Shown: positions 35,349-43,552 of the stretch, piece after piece
Position numbering within the stretch: the first letter of the stretch is position 1
How the letters are laid out: each line of letters begins with the position of its first letter
DNA from: Frankiales bacterium
GTDB lineage: Bacteria; Actinomycetota; Actinomycetes; JAFAQI01
DNA: 64,000 nt
Assembly: GCA_025980465.1 (NCBI GenBank)
Contig: JAICXJ010000004.1
Coordinates: forward strand, 1-64,000
Reading direction: 5' to 3'
The notes under the pieces: model-generated
Told to the model about the DNA's origin: nothing
Databases searched by the model: none
Seen by the model: only the letters and a program-made list of their open reading frames with translations
Position numbers and translations under genes: made by a program

Positions 35349-36557
35349 TCACAAGCCGGCGGTCCCGTGCGGCGTGCCCCAGCCGGTCGGACCGTCCCAG
35401 CCGGTGCGAGCGGTGCACCACTGCTTCGTCGGACAGCTGCCGTTGGTTCCGGCCGTGACATCGTTCAGCCCGGAGTGGTGCAGCCAGACATAGGAGCCGT
35501 CGGCGACCTCCGCGGTGTTGCCGGCCAGTGCGTAGACCGCCGCGACGATCGGTGAGGATGCGCTGGTCCCGCCGAAGGTGAGCCACCCGCTGGTGTCCTG
35601 GAAAGGGTAGCTGTCGTAGACGGCAACACCGGTCGCCGGATCCGCGACTGCGGCGACGTCGGCGACCGCCCGCCCTGGGCAGCCGGTGATCGTCGGGTCC
35701 TGCCACGCGGCCTTGTTCACGGTCGAGCATCCGCTGCCGCTGTCGGCCCACGCGGTCTCGCTGAAGCGGCGGCTGCCGGCGGCGCGGGTCAGCGTCGTCC
35801 CGCCTACTGCGGTCACCCATTTCGACGATGCCGGGTACGACGCGCCGTAGCCGCTGTCACCGGCCGATGCCGTGATGGCGACGCCTGGGTGGTGGAAGAA
35901 GCGACCGTCGTACCGGTCGTCGGCGTCCGGACCGCCGTAGCTGTTGCTCACTGCGTTGGCGCCGAGCCGGACCGCGGTGTTGACCGCTGCGCCGAGGTTC
36001 GCCATCGACGCCGTGTCGGCCTCGACCAGCAGGATGTGGCAGCGCGGGCAGGTCGCGGCGACCATGTCGAGGTCGAGTGAGACCTCCTGCGCCCAGCCGC
36101 CGTCCGGTTCGGGGAGGTTCTGGCCGCCGCGCTGATCGACCTTGCGGAAGCAGCGGTTCGCCGTCGTACACGCCGGCAGGTGGAACTGCGCGCGATAGAC
36201 GCTCAGGTCATGTTCGGCGCTCGGCGCGTCGTAGGCGTCGACGATCGCGACGGTCTGGCCGACACCCGCCGTCGCTGTCGGGAGGGCATAGGCCGTCGCC
36301 AGGTCGGCCGGGCCGTAGCCGACCGGCGCCGACTCGTGGCGAATCCGACCACGGCGGACGTGGTCAACTCGAATCGCGAGGCAGCGGGCCCGGGTGTTGC
36401 CGACATGCCGGCACACTGTCCGGTCGCGAAGCACGGTGCGTGTGGCGGCGGCGGCGGCGGGTGTCCCGCCAGCCGGCGATCCTGCGGTGAACACGGCGGG
36501 AATGATGAGCGCGGTCGCAACGGCGAACACGGTGACGACATGGCGGGTGCGCGGCAC
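35349..36557 (-). CDS. Secreted S53 sedolisin-family serine-carboxyl peptidase
   Basis: 402 residues, GTG start, with a signal peptide (VVTVFAVATALIIPAVFTAG). The catalytic set of the sedolisin family is E158 and D162 (GWAQEVSLDLDMV, four apart), oxyanion D234 (SAGDSGYG) and nucleophile S332 (FGGTSASSP). The N-terminal propeptide seems short (about 50 residues), so the mature enzyme may not be made in the usual way of kumamolisin-like proteases. Several cysteines suggest disulphides. It is extracellular; its substrate is unknown. Confidence 0.87.
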   Translation of the reverse strand: MPRTRHVVTVFAVATALIIPAVFTAGSPAGGTPAAAAATRTVLRDRTVCRHVGNTRARCLAIRVDHVRRGRIRHESAPVGYGPADLATAYALPTATAGVGQTVAIVDAYDAPSAEHDLSVYRAQFHLPACTTANRCFRKVDQRGGQNLPEPDGGWAQEVSLDLDMVAATCPRCHILLVEADTASMANLGAAVNTAVRLGANAVSNSYGGPDADDRYDGRFFHHPGVAITASAGDSGYGASYPASSKWVTAVGGTTLTRAAGSRRFSETAWADSGSGCSTVNKAAWQDPTITGCPGRAVADVAAVADPATGVAVYDSYPFQDTSGWLTFGGTSASSPIVAAVYALAGNTAEVADGSYVWLHHSGLNDVTAGTNGSCPTKQWCTARTGWDGPTGWGTPHGTAGL

Positions 36558-36682
36558 GGGCTGAGCCTTCCGGTCGAGGCGTGGCTGACCGGATCACAGT
36601 GGCGAGCAGATGGCCGCGGACGGCTCGCCTGGCGTTCAGTTGTGGACGGGCCAGCGGCGCAGCTGCCGCTGTGGACGTGGGG

Positions 36683-38302
36683 TCAGGCGACCTTGGGAGT
36701 CGCGCGTTCGACGATCGCTGCCGCGTCGACGCCGGCCGGCAGTGTCCCGAAGGCGTGTCCCCAGTCACCGCCGAGGCGTGACGCGCAGAATGCGTCGGCG
36801 ACGGCGGGCGGCGCGAAGCGCACCAGCAACGAGCCTTGGAGCACGAGCGCCATGTGCTCGACGAGGCGGCGGGCGCGTACCTCGACATCGGAGGTGTCGG
36901 CGAGCTCGGCCTCGAGCGACTTCATCGCAGCGTCGAGCCGAGCGTCGGCGCCGGTGGCAAGCGCCACCTCGTTGCGGAACGCTTCCCAGGCGCCCGGCTC
37001 GCGCGCCAAGCCGCGCAGTACGTCGAGGACGTTGACGTTGCCGGAGCCTTCCCAGATCGAGTTCAGCGGCGCCTCGCGGTAGATGCGCGCCATCGGGAAG
37101 TCCTCGACGTACCCGTTGCCGCCGAAGCATTCGAGCGCCTCCGAGGCCACGGCCGGGCCACGCTTGCAGACCCAGTACTTGCCGACCGCCAGCCCGAGCC
37201 GCTTGAACGCCGACTCGTCGTCGTCGACTGCCGCGGCGAGGCGGGTCATCAACGTCGTTGCTGCTTCGGACTCCACCGCGAGGTCGGCGAGCACCAGCTG
37301 CATCAGTGGCTGGTCGATCAGGTAGCGGCCGAACGCCTGCCGGTGCCGGGCATGATGCGTCGCCTGGGCGACAGCGGCGCGCATCAGGGTGGCGGTACCC
37401 ATCACGCAGTCGAGCCTGGTCATCGTGACCATCTCGATGATGGTTCGGACGCCGGCACCCTCGTCGCCGAGTCGCCAGCCGACGGTCTCGTCGAACTCGG
37501 GCTCGCTCGAGGCGTTGGATTTGTTGCCGAGCTTGTCCTTCAGCCGCTGGATCCGGAACGGGTTGCGTTCGCCGTCGGGGAGGATCCGGGGTACGACGAA
37601 ACAGGTCAGCCCGCCCGGCGCCTGGGCCAGCACCAGGAAGACATCGCACATCGGCGCCGAGGTGAACCACTTGTGGCCGGTGAGTCGGTACGTGCCGTCA
37701 CTTGCGGGGATCGCACGCGTGGTGTTGGTGCGGACGTCGGACCCGCCCTGCTTCTCGGTCATCCCCATGCCGGCGAGGCAGCCGGCCTTCTCGGCCGGCA
37801 CCCGGAGTCCGGGGTCGTAGGAACGCGACATCAGCCGCGGCTCCCACTCGGCGGCGAGCGCGGCGTCGACGCGCAGCGCCGGCACGGCGGCGTGGGTCAT
37901 CGAGATCGGGCAGCCGTGACCGCCCTCGGCCTGCGACCAGACCGCGAAGCCCGCGGCCCGCGCGACGTGCGCACCGGGCTTTGGGTCGGTCCAGGGCAAG
38001 CAGTGGAGCCCCTCGCCCACGGCGACGGTCATCAGGGAGTGCCACGAGGGGTGAAACTCGACTTCGTCGATGCGATGGCCGTACCGATCGTGGGTGACGA
38101 GTCGCGGCGGGTTGACGTTGGCCAGCCGGCCCCACTCCTGGGCTTGTTCGGAACCGGCGCGGCGCCCGAGGCTGCTCAGCGCGTCGATCGCCCAACCGGC
38201 GTTGTGCCGTTGGACGCCTTCGACGAGCGCCAGGTCGGCAGCGAAGACGTCGTAGTCGGTCAGCGGCGGCGGCTGGTTCGTCACCTCGTGTGTCGCGGCC
38301 AT
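36683..38302 (-). CDS. AidB-like acyl-CoA dehydrogenase
   Basis: 539 residues from ATG 38302, after GGGAG. It is larger than ordinary acyl-CoA dehydrogenases and matches the AidB subgroup: GMGMTEKQGGSDVRTNTT, the FAD/substrate-loop LTGHKWFTSAPMCDVFLVLAQ, and RIYREAPLNSIWEGSGNVNVLDVLR near the C-terminal third. AidB of E. coli belongs to the adaptive response to alkylation and binds DNA through its C-terminal domain; whether this homologue does so is unknown. It is divergent from the YihY-like gene. Confidence 0.88.
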   Translation of the reverse strand: MAATHEVTNQPPPLTDYDVFAADLALVEGVQRHNAGWAIDALSSLGRRAGSEQAQEWGRLANVNPPRLVTHDRYGHRIDEVEFHPSWHSLMTVAVGEGLHCLPWTDPKPGAHVARAAGFAVWSQAEGGHGCPISMTHAAVPALRVDAALAAEWEPRLMSRSYDPGLRVPAEKAGCLAGMGMTEKQGGSDVRTNTTRAIPASDGTYRLTGHKWFTSAPMCDVFLVLAQAPGGLTCFVVPRILPDGERNPFRIQRLKDKLGNKSNASSEPEFDETVGWRLGDEGAGVRTIIEMVTMTRLDCVMGTATLMRAAVAQATHHARHRQAFGRYLIDQPLMQLVLADLAVESEAATTLMTRLAAAVDDDESAFKRLGLAVGKYWVCKRGPAVASEALECFGGNGYVEDFPMARIYREAPLNSIWEGSGNVNVLDVLRGLAREPGAWEAFRNEVALATGADARLDAAMKSLEAELADTSDVEVRARRLVEHMALVLQGSLLVRFAPPAVADAFCASRLGGDWGHAFGTLPAGVDAAAIVERATPKVA

Positions 38303-38335
38303 GACTCCCAGTGAATCAGGTTCTAGCGATCTACC

Positions 38336-39244
38336 GTGCCATCTGTGCCCTTGCGTCCGAGGTCGATGCTGCGCTTGCTGGGCTCGACTGTCAGACGTTC
38401 CTGGCACGACCGGGTGCTCGGCCTCGCAGCGGAAGCCGGGTTCTGGCAGCTGCTGTCGTTGCCGTCTCTGATTCTCGCCGTACTGGGCATCATCGGCTAC
38501 TTCAACGGCGCCCTCGGCAGCGACAACCTCAACGACCTGCAGCGCACGATCGATCGCGGCCTCGGCCACGTGATCCTGCCGAGCGCGGTCCACTCCACGA
38601 TCGCTCCGGCGCTGCACCGGATCCTGTTCGGGGGCCGCGCCGACGTGGTCTCGATCAGCTTCGTGATCTCGCTGTGGACCGGCTCCTCCGCAATGGCGAC
38701 CTATGTCAACACGATCACGATCGCCTACGGGCTGCGGCACCATCGTGGCGCGGTCGCGAGCCGACTGCTCGCGCTTCGCCTCTACGTCGGTTTCGTCCTC
38801 GCGATCATCGTCTTGTTGCCGGCGTTGGTGCTCGGTCCTTCGAAGTTGCAACGGCTGTTCCGGCATCGAGGTCATGGCACGGTGCACCTGCTCGTCGTCA
38901 TCGGCTATTGGCCGGTTGTCGTCGCCGTCGCGCTGATCTTGCTGACGACGCTCTATCACCGAGCCTTGCCGGTGAGGACGCCGTGGCTGCGCGCCTTACC
39001 GGGCGCGATCGTCGCGGTCCTGGTGTGGGTGAGCGGCTCGACGGTGCTGCGGGTATGGCTGGCCTTCGCGTTCCGGAAGACCGCGACGTACGGCCCGTTC
39101 ACCGCCCCCGTCGCCGTGCTGCTGTTCCTCTATCTCACCGCACTCGCAATCCTTTTCGGTGCCGAGCTGAACGCCGAGATCGACCGGTTGTGGCCTCGGC
39201 CGGAGACCGAGGGTGCGCGTCGCGGGGAACAGGCCGAGCCGTAG
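38336..39244 (+). CDS. YihY/BrkB-family membrane protein
   Basis: 302 residues from GTG 38336 (GTG 38345 is possible). About six membrane helices are visible, including SLPSLILAVLGIIGYF, VGFVLAIIVLLPALVLG, YWPVVVAVALILLTTLYHRALP, GAIVAVLVWVSGSTVLRVWLAF and VAVLLFLYLTALAILFGAELNAEI. The last, with GAELNAEIDR, is the family hallmark. Function is unresolved; earlier RNase BN and virulence labels are not supported. TAGCGA lies 12 nt before the start. Confidence 0.85.
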   Translation: MPSVPLRPRSMLRLLGSTVRRSWHDRVLGLAAEAGFWQLLSLPSLILAVLGIIGYFNGALGSDNLNDLQRTIDRGLGHVILPSAVHSTIAPALHRILFGGRADVVSISFVISLWTGSSAMATYVNTITIAYGLRHHRGAVASRLLALRLYVGFVLAIIVLLPALVLGPSKLQRLFRHRGHGTVHLLVVIGYWPVVVAVALILLTTLYHRALPVRTPWLRALPGAIVAVLVWVSGSTVLRVWLAFAFRKTATYGPFTAPVAVLLFLYLTALAILFGAELNAEIDRLWPRPETEGARRGEQAEP

Positions 39245-39299
39245 GCTGCTCCGGAGTACGACACCCAGCCCCACATCACAGTGTCCGCAGGAGGAACGA

Positions 39300-39539
39300 A
39301 TGGCCCGCGAGTCCGGCGGTCACGAGGCGACGATCGGTGTCTGGACCGCAACCTTCGTGATTATCGGGGCGACGATCATGGGTGGGATCGCGCTGATCTT
39401 CTGGAACTGGCCGCTGTTCTGGGTCAGCGTGGGCCTGCTTGTCGCCGGCTGTATCGGTGCGGCCTTCGCCGGGATCATGGACGCGGTCTCGGAGTTCGGT
39501 CCCGCCACCGGGTCGGACGCGGAGCAGCCCAGCGCCTGA
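39300..39539 (+). CDS. Small two-helix membrane protein, HGxxPAAW-like
   Basis: 79 residues from ATG 39300 with a strong AGGAGGA just upstream. A short hydrophilic N-terminus with GGHEATIGVWTA resembles the HGxxPAAW motif family, and two membrane helices follow (TFVIIGATIMGGIALIFW and LFWVSVGLLVAGCIGAAFAGIM). Function is unknown. It could be co-transcribed with the YihY-like gene 55 nt upstream. Confidence 0.75.
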   Translation: MARESGGHEATIGVWTATFVIIGATIMGGIALIFWNWPLFWVSVGLLVAGCIGAAFAGIMDAVSEFGPATGSDAEQPSA

Positions 39540-39547
39540 TCCGGTGG

Positions 39548-39564
39548 TCCGGCACGGGGCCGGA
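39548..39564. terminator. Short GC-rich hairpin between convergent genes
   Basis: TCCGGC (39548-39553), a 5-nt loop and GCCGGA (39559-39564) lie between the HGxxPAAW-like gene and the convergent response regulator. No T-tract is present, so activity as a terminator is uncertain. Confidence 0.35.
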
Positions 39565-39568
39565 AGGC

Positions 39569-39937
39569 TCAGACCGGACCGGCGAGGGCGTCCAGTAGCG
39601 GGTCCAGGTTTCCGCCTTTGACGATGTAGTCCGAGGCACCCGCCGCGATGGCGCGCTCTTGCTGGGTGAGGTTGCCGTGCGCGGTGAAGATGATGATCCT
39701 CGCCTCGGGGACGACCTGGCGGAGTCGGGGCAGGATGTCGATCCCGTCGTCGACCCCGTCGATGGAGACGTCGAGCACGATCGAGTCGGGCCGATGCAAC
39801 TCCGCCATCTCGACCGCCTCGCGACCGCTGACCGCGCTCGCGACCGGAGTGAACCGATCGTCGAGCTCCAGCGTCATTCCGAGCAGGTGCGATAGCTCCG
39901 GGACGTCTTCGACGATGAGAACGGAGCGCGACGTCAT
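39569..39937 (-). CDS. Stand-alone response regulator receiver domain
   Basis: 122 residues, a single receiver domain. E10/D11, phospho-acceptor D56 (SIVLDVSIDG), T85 (IIFTAHG) and K107 (DYIVKGGN) are all kept, so it should be phosphorylatable. No output domain is present, so it probably acts through protein contacts. No histidine kinase is adjacent. GGGGGCA precedes the ATG at 39937. Confidence 0.85.
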   Translation of the reverse strand: MTSRSVLIVEDVPELSHLLGMTLELDDRFTPVASAVSGREAVEMAELHRPDSIVLDVSIDGVDDGIDILPRLRQVVPEARIIIFTAHGNLTQQERAIAAGASDYIVKGGNLDPLLDALAGPV

Positions 39938-40138
39938 GACTGCCCCCGATTCCCCAGATCAGTCCCCGTGCAGCGCGAGCGTGCCATTCGATGATCCTGT
40001 CGTCTGTAGTCCGAAGGTGCTAGTTAACGCTGGCTGGGCACGCGACAGCCAGATTGTGGCCTGATTTGTACCGCCACGTCTTCCCGAGGTGGGGCCCAGT
40101 TGTCTAGAAGTTGGGCAATGCGGTAGGCAACCTCTCCC

Positions 40139-40978
40139 ATGAAGCGATCCGTAGTCGCGCTGTTCCTCTGCGTCACCGCGGCGGCCTGCTCCACCGCCTC
40201 CTCAGGCGCTCAGCCGTCCGCGCCGTCGTCGAGCGCAGCGCCGCACACGCTTGCCGACGTCGCCACGGTCCTCGCCACTTCAGACGGGCATCCACGGCAA
40301 TGGAGCCGGTACGTCAAGCCACTGCACACACTGGTGAAGCGGTGCGCGGAGACCGCCGAAGCAGTCGCGGTGGGGGTCCTCGACCCGACCGCATCGGCGA
40401 TCTCCACAGCGGCCATCCCGGCCACCCGCCTCGACGTGGCTAGCGCGCTTGCCGCCCTGCCGAAGCCGAGGTCGACCGCCGGCTGCCGTCGTGAGGCAGC
40501 GTCGTACGCCGCGGAGGTCGTCGGAACCGGACCGGCGAAGGCGGCGGCCGGATGGGGTGGGTACGCCGGAAGCGTCACTGCCTGGAACGCCGTACACAAG
40601 CCGGACCGAGCCCGCCCGGGCGGCTACCTGCCGCGCCGCGGTCGTCTCGATGCCTATGAGGTGCTCTCGGCAGGCCAGGTGTCCAGCCTGATCGAGCGCT
40701 TCGATCCGCCGATCTCGGCGAAGTTCGCTCTCGCGCAGGTCGTCCGAGACCTGCTTCCTGGAAAGGTGCACTCGGCCTACACGTTGCGCACCGGTCAGTG
40801 CCAGCAGGCGATCTACCTCGGACCGGCGCTCGGCGGGCTGCTCCACAACTCCGCTCTGGGGGCCTTCGTCGAGCTGAGCTCAGGCGGCGGGGTCGGCCAT
40901 ACCCGCTACGACCCGTTGCAGGTCGACCGAGCGCGCATCACGCCGCTAGGCGCGATCGGCGGTGAGCCCTGCACCTAG
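40139..40978 (+). CDS. Putative lipoprotein of unknown function
   Basis: 279 residues. The signal sequence MKRSVVALFLCVTAAAC ends in lipobox TAAAC, followed by a Ser/Ala/Pro linker. The mature part has several cysteines (for example KRCAETAEAV, TAGCRREAA, RTGQCQQAIYL, GEPC) and a helical character. I do not recognise the family. It converges on the small cysteine-rich gene with 16 bp between the stops. The 201 bp upstream (39938-40138) contains no gene that I can see. Confidence 0.65.
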   Translation: MKRSVVALFLCVTAAACSTASSGAQPSAPSSSAAPHTLADVATVLATSDGHPRQWSRYVKPLHTLVKRCAETAEAVAVGVLDPTASAISTAAIPATRLDVASALAALPKPRSTAGCRREAASYAAEVVGTGPAKAAAGWGGYAGSVTAWNAVHKPDRARPGGYLPRRGRLDAYEVLSAGQVSSLIERFDPPISAKFALAQVVRDLLPGKVHSAYTLRTGQCQQAIYLGPALGGLLHNSALGAFVELSSGGGVGHTRYDPLQVDRARITPLGAIGGEPCT

Positions 40979-40994
40979 CGGGCAGCGAGCGGTC

Positions 40995-41228
40995 TCAGCT
41001 GGCGACGACGTGCAGGCGCTGCTTGGGGTTGTTCCACAGCTTGGCGTTGCGCCAGTCGGCGTTGGCCATGGCGAGGATCTCGCGGAGGTGAACCGGAACG
41101 CCGCTGTGGAACCAGCGGCGCGTGTCGCAGCGCTGGCAGGAAGCCAACGACAGCGGGCCGCGCGGGGTGGTGATCTCGATGGTCGGCACGATCGTGCCGC
41201 AGCACTTGATGGTCACGGGGAAGATCAT
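40995..41228 (-). CDS. Small cysteine-rich protein, possible zinc-binding domain
   Basis: 77 residues. Cysteines occur as KCCGT and SCQRCDTRRW, which could form a zinc ribbon (CC...CxxC). The rest is strand-rich (MIFPVTI, TIVPTIEITTP) and ends in a basic, Trp-containing tail. I recognise no function. It lies directly between the lipoprotein and the tRNA cluster on the tRNA strand. Real-gene status rests on codon bias and the cysteine pattern. Confidence 0.5.
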   Translation of the reverse strand: MIFPVTIKCCGTIVPTIEITTPRGPLSLASCQRCDTRRWFHSGVPVHLREILAMANADWRNAKLWNNPKQRLHVVAS

Positions 41229-41339
41229 CGCTAAACCGGGCGCATCGGCCCATAGCCGGACGTGACCGTTTTGCCCTATCCGAACTAACTAGTCCGGTTG
41301 GTCCGGCCCGCGGCCGGTGATCTTCGAGCGAGTGAGCGG

Positions 41340-41363
41340 TTTCGCGCCCGCCACGCCGCGAAA
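41340..41363 (-). terminator. Hairpin behind the tRNA cluster
   Basis: TTTCGCG (41340-41346), a 10-nt loop and CGCGAAA (41357-41363) form a perfect 7-bp stem 18 nt beyond the 3' end of tRNA-Val on the minus strand. It is a candidate terminator for the three-tRNA transcript, although no long U-run follows. The rest of 41229-41339 shows no gene. Confidence 0.45.
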
Positions 41364-41381
41364 TTGGCTCTGGGGACTTGC

Positions 41382-41458
41382 TGGTGGGCGGTACAGGACT
41401 TGAACCTGTGACCTCTTCCGTGTCAAGGAAGCGCGCTACCAGACTGCGCCAACCGCCC
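41382..41458 (-). tRNA. tRNA-Val (anticodon GAC)
   Basis: 77 nt including an encoded CCA end. The acceptor stem is GGGCGGT / ACCGCCC, the anticodon loop TTGACAC between paired stem arms, and the T-arm CAGGTTCAAGTCCTG. It is the third tRNA of a Gly-Cys-Val cluster conserved in actinobacteria. Confidence 0.95.
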
Positions 41459-41470
41459 GGGTGGTGAGCG

Positions 41471-41542
41471 AGGCGGGTGCGGGAATCGAACCCGCGTACA
41501 GGGCTTTGCAGGCCCTTGCCTAAGCCACTCGGCCAACCCGCC
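41471..41542 (-). tRNA. tRNA-Cys (anticodon GCA)
   Basis: 72 nt with acceptor stem GGCGGGT / ACCCGCC and U73 discriminator as expected for tRNA-Cys; CCA is not encoded. The anticodon arm is AGGGC-CTGCAAA-GCCCT. Confidence 0.94.
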
Positions 41543-41586
41543 CTGTGAAACAGAGCAAACGATGGAGGCGCCTGTGGGCGCCACCG

Positions 41587-41659
41587 AGCGGACGACGGGA
41601 TTCGAACCCGCGACCCTCACCTTGGCAAGGTGATGCGCTACCAGCTGCGCTACGTCCGC
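41587..41659 (-). tRNA. tRNA-Gly (anticodon GCC)
   Basis: 73 nt with acceptor stem GCGGACG / CGTCCGC, anticodon arm CACCT-TGCCAA-GGTG and T-arm GCGGGTTCGAATCCCGT. It is the first of the three-tRNA cluster on the minus strand; CCA is not encoded. Confidence 0.94.
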
Positions 41660-41732
41660 GCACGGGGGCCGGAAGCCGCTCCGGTGCGCCAACGACTCTA
41701 CATCGGGCGCCGTCGTGACAGCATCGCCGCAT

Positions 41733-41768
41733 GAGCGAGTCGCAAAGCGGAGCGGAGCGGGCTCGTTC
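41733..41768. repeat. 36-nt hairpin element, copy 1
   Basis: GAGCGAG, a 22-nt loop and CTCGTTC form a 7-bp stem with one G-U pair. The loop core is AGCGGAGCGGA. The same architecture, with a different but equal-length loop, occurs at 61163-61198. It lies between the tRNA cluster and the hut operon. Confidence 0.6.
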
Positions 41769-41819
41769 CAATCACCACTGTCGCGCCTGCGCATGGTTGC
41801 GGCCGGTCAGGGCGCAACC

Positions 41820-42737
41820 ATGACCGCCGACCGGGTCGACAGTCGCTGGCCGAACGCGGCGGACTGGCTGGCAGCAGGCCCTGGCGACCGGGAGGTCGAC
41901 CTCGCGGTGCTCGGCGTACCGACGTTCGCTACGTCGTTGTCCCAGACCGGTGCCCACGCCACGCCGGCGGCGGTACGACGGGCGCTCGGCCGGCTCTCGA
42001 CCTGGTGCGCCTCGCGGCGGGTCGACCTCGAGGAGATGATCGCGCCCTGGGATCGCGGTGACGTCGAAGACCCGGACATCGCCGTCGAAGGGGAGTGGCG
42101 AGTCCGAACAGCGGCCTCGACTGCGGTTGCCAAGGCTCGGCTGCTCCTCGCCGTTGGCGGCGACAACTCGCTGACCTATCCCGTGATGGCCGGCGCATTC
42201 GGAGACGACCTGTCTCGCGCCGGCCTGGTCACCCTCGACGCGCACCACGACCTGCGCGACGGCCGGAGCAACGGTACGCCCGTCCGCGACCTGATCGAGG
42301 CGGGACTGCCCGGGGAGCACGTCGTACAGGTCGGGATCGCCGACTGGGCGAACTCGCGCTCGTACGCCACCGAGGCGCACGCCCGCGGGGTGACCGTCAT
42401 CCGCCGTGGCGAGGTCGCCGATCGGGGGATCGAGGCCTGCATGCAGGAGGCGCTCGACATGGCCGCTGCCGGCGGCGGCGGACTGTACGTCGACCTCGAC
42501 CTCGACGTCTGTGACCGAACCGTCGCGCCCGGCTGCCCGGCCAGCCTCCCCGGCGGTCTGTCGGCAACCGAGGTCCTCGGTGCGGCGCACCTCGCCGGGG
42601 CCGACCCCAGAGTGCGTGCGGTGGACATCGCTGAAGTCGACGCCACGCGCGACAGCGACGACGGCCGGACGGTCCGGTTGGCTGCGCTGTGCCTGCTCGA
42701 AGTGGCCGCCGGCCTCGCGCTGCGGGGCGAGTCATGA
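41820..42737 (+). CDS. hutG: Arginase/agmatinase-family hydrolase, probable formimidoylglutamase
   Basis: 305 residues from ATG 41820; ATG 41793 is possible. The ureohydrolase metal motifs are DAHHDLRD (D140, H142, D144) and the DLDLD set at 225-229. The usual first ligand motif GGDHS reads GGDNS (N116), an Asn for the Mn-binding His. In this operon the expected reaction is N-formimino-L-glutamate to glutamate and formamide, the last step of histidine breakdown. The assignment depends on context, since the family also includes agmatinases and guanidinobutyrases. It overlaps the next gene by 4 nt (ATGA). Confidence 0.75.
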   Translation: MTADRVDSRWPNAADWLAAGPGDREVDLAVLGVPTFATSLSQTGAHATPAAVRRALGRLSTWCASRRVDLEEMIAPWDRGDVEDPDIAVEGEWRVRTAASTAVAKARLLLAVGGDNSLTYPVMAGAFGDDLSRAGLVTLDAHHDLRDGRSNGTPVRDLIEAGLPGEHVVQVGIADWANSRSYATEAHARGVTVIRRGEVADRGIEACMQEALDMAAAGGGGLYVDLDLDVCDRTVAPGCPASLPGGLSATEVLGAAHLAGADPRVRAVDIAEVDATRDSDDGRTVRLAALCLLEVAAGLALRGES

Positions 42738-43552
42738 ACGTCTGGGTCGACGGCGTGATCATCGAACCCGGCCGGCCGGTGCTTCGAGCCGACGATCACG
42801 GCGTGACGGTCGGGGACGGCGTCTTCGAGACCATGAAGGTGGTCGATGGCACGCCGTTCGCCCTCACCCGCCACCTGCGGCGGCTGCTCGCTTCCGCCGA
42901 CGGCCTCGGCGTGGCCGTAGAGTCCGCCTTCGTGCTCGACGGCATCACCACCGTCCTCGAGCACGAGCCGACCGGCTCGTGCCGGCTCCGCGTTACCGTG
43001 ACCGGCGGGCCGGGCCCGTTCGGCAGCGACCGGGGCACCGCCCGGCCCACCGTCATCGTCTCGACCTCACCGCTGTCGCACTGGCCGCCGACCGGTGACG
43101 TCGTCATCGCACCCTGGACCCGCAACGAGCGGGCACCGACCGCGGGTCTGAAGACGACCTCGTACGCCGACAACGTCATCGCGCTCGGCTACGCCCACGA
43201 GCGGGGTGCCGGCGAGGCGATCCTGGCGAACAGCCGCGGCGAGCTCTGCGAGGGCACCGGAAGCAACATCTTCGTCGGCATCGACGGTGAGCTCGTGACG
43301 CCGCCACTCGACAGTGGCTGCCTGGCCGGCATCACCCGGGAGTTGATCGTCGAGTGGCTCGGCGATGTCGCCGAGCGGCCGCTGCCGATCGCCGCGCTCC
43401 TCACCGCCGATGAGGCGTTCCTGGCATCGAGCACGCGCGACGTGCAGCCGATCCGCGCGGTCGACGGCCAGCCATTGCCGGCCGCGCCCGGGCCGCTCAC
43501 CGAACGGGCGGCTGCCGTGTTCGCCGAGCGGAGCAAGGAGCCGGACCCGTGA
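42734..43552 (+). CDS. Class IV PLP-dependent aminotransferase / aminodeoxychorismate lyase-like
   Basis: 272 residues. The fold-type IV signature is visible: start MNVWVDGVIIEPGRPVLRADDHGVTVGDGVFETMKV, catalytic lysine K140 (TAGLKTTSYADNV), E173 in LCEGTGSNIF that contacts the PLP ring, and TPPLDSGCLAGITREL. PabC-like ADC lyase, branched-chain or D-amino acid aminotransferase are all possible. It overlaps both hutG and hutH by 4 nt, so it is made from the hut mRNA. It is not a standard part of any known histidine degradation route. Confidence 0.85.
   Translation: MNVWVDGVIIEPGRPVLRADDHGVTVGDGVFETMKVVDGTPFALTRHLRRLLASADGLGVAVESAFVLDGITTVLEHEPTGSCRLRVTVTGGPGPFGSDRGTARPTVIVSTSPLSHWPPTGDVVIAPWTRNERAPTAGLKTTSYADNVIALGYAHERGAGEAILANSRGELCEGTGSNIFVGIDGELVTPPLDSGCLAGITRELIVEWLGDVAERPLPIAALLTADEAFLASSTRDVQPIRAVDGQPLPAAPGPLTERAAAVFAERSKEPDP

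Noticed and set aside
33836-35458. 540-residue plus-strand reading frame
   Set aside because: Antisense shadow of the glycosyltransferase gene, with no domain or start signal.
36836-38314. 492-residue plus-strand reading frame
   Set aside because: Antisense shadow of the AidB-like acyl-CoA dehydrogenase gene, which has all family motifs on the minus strand.
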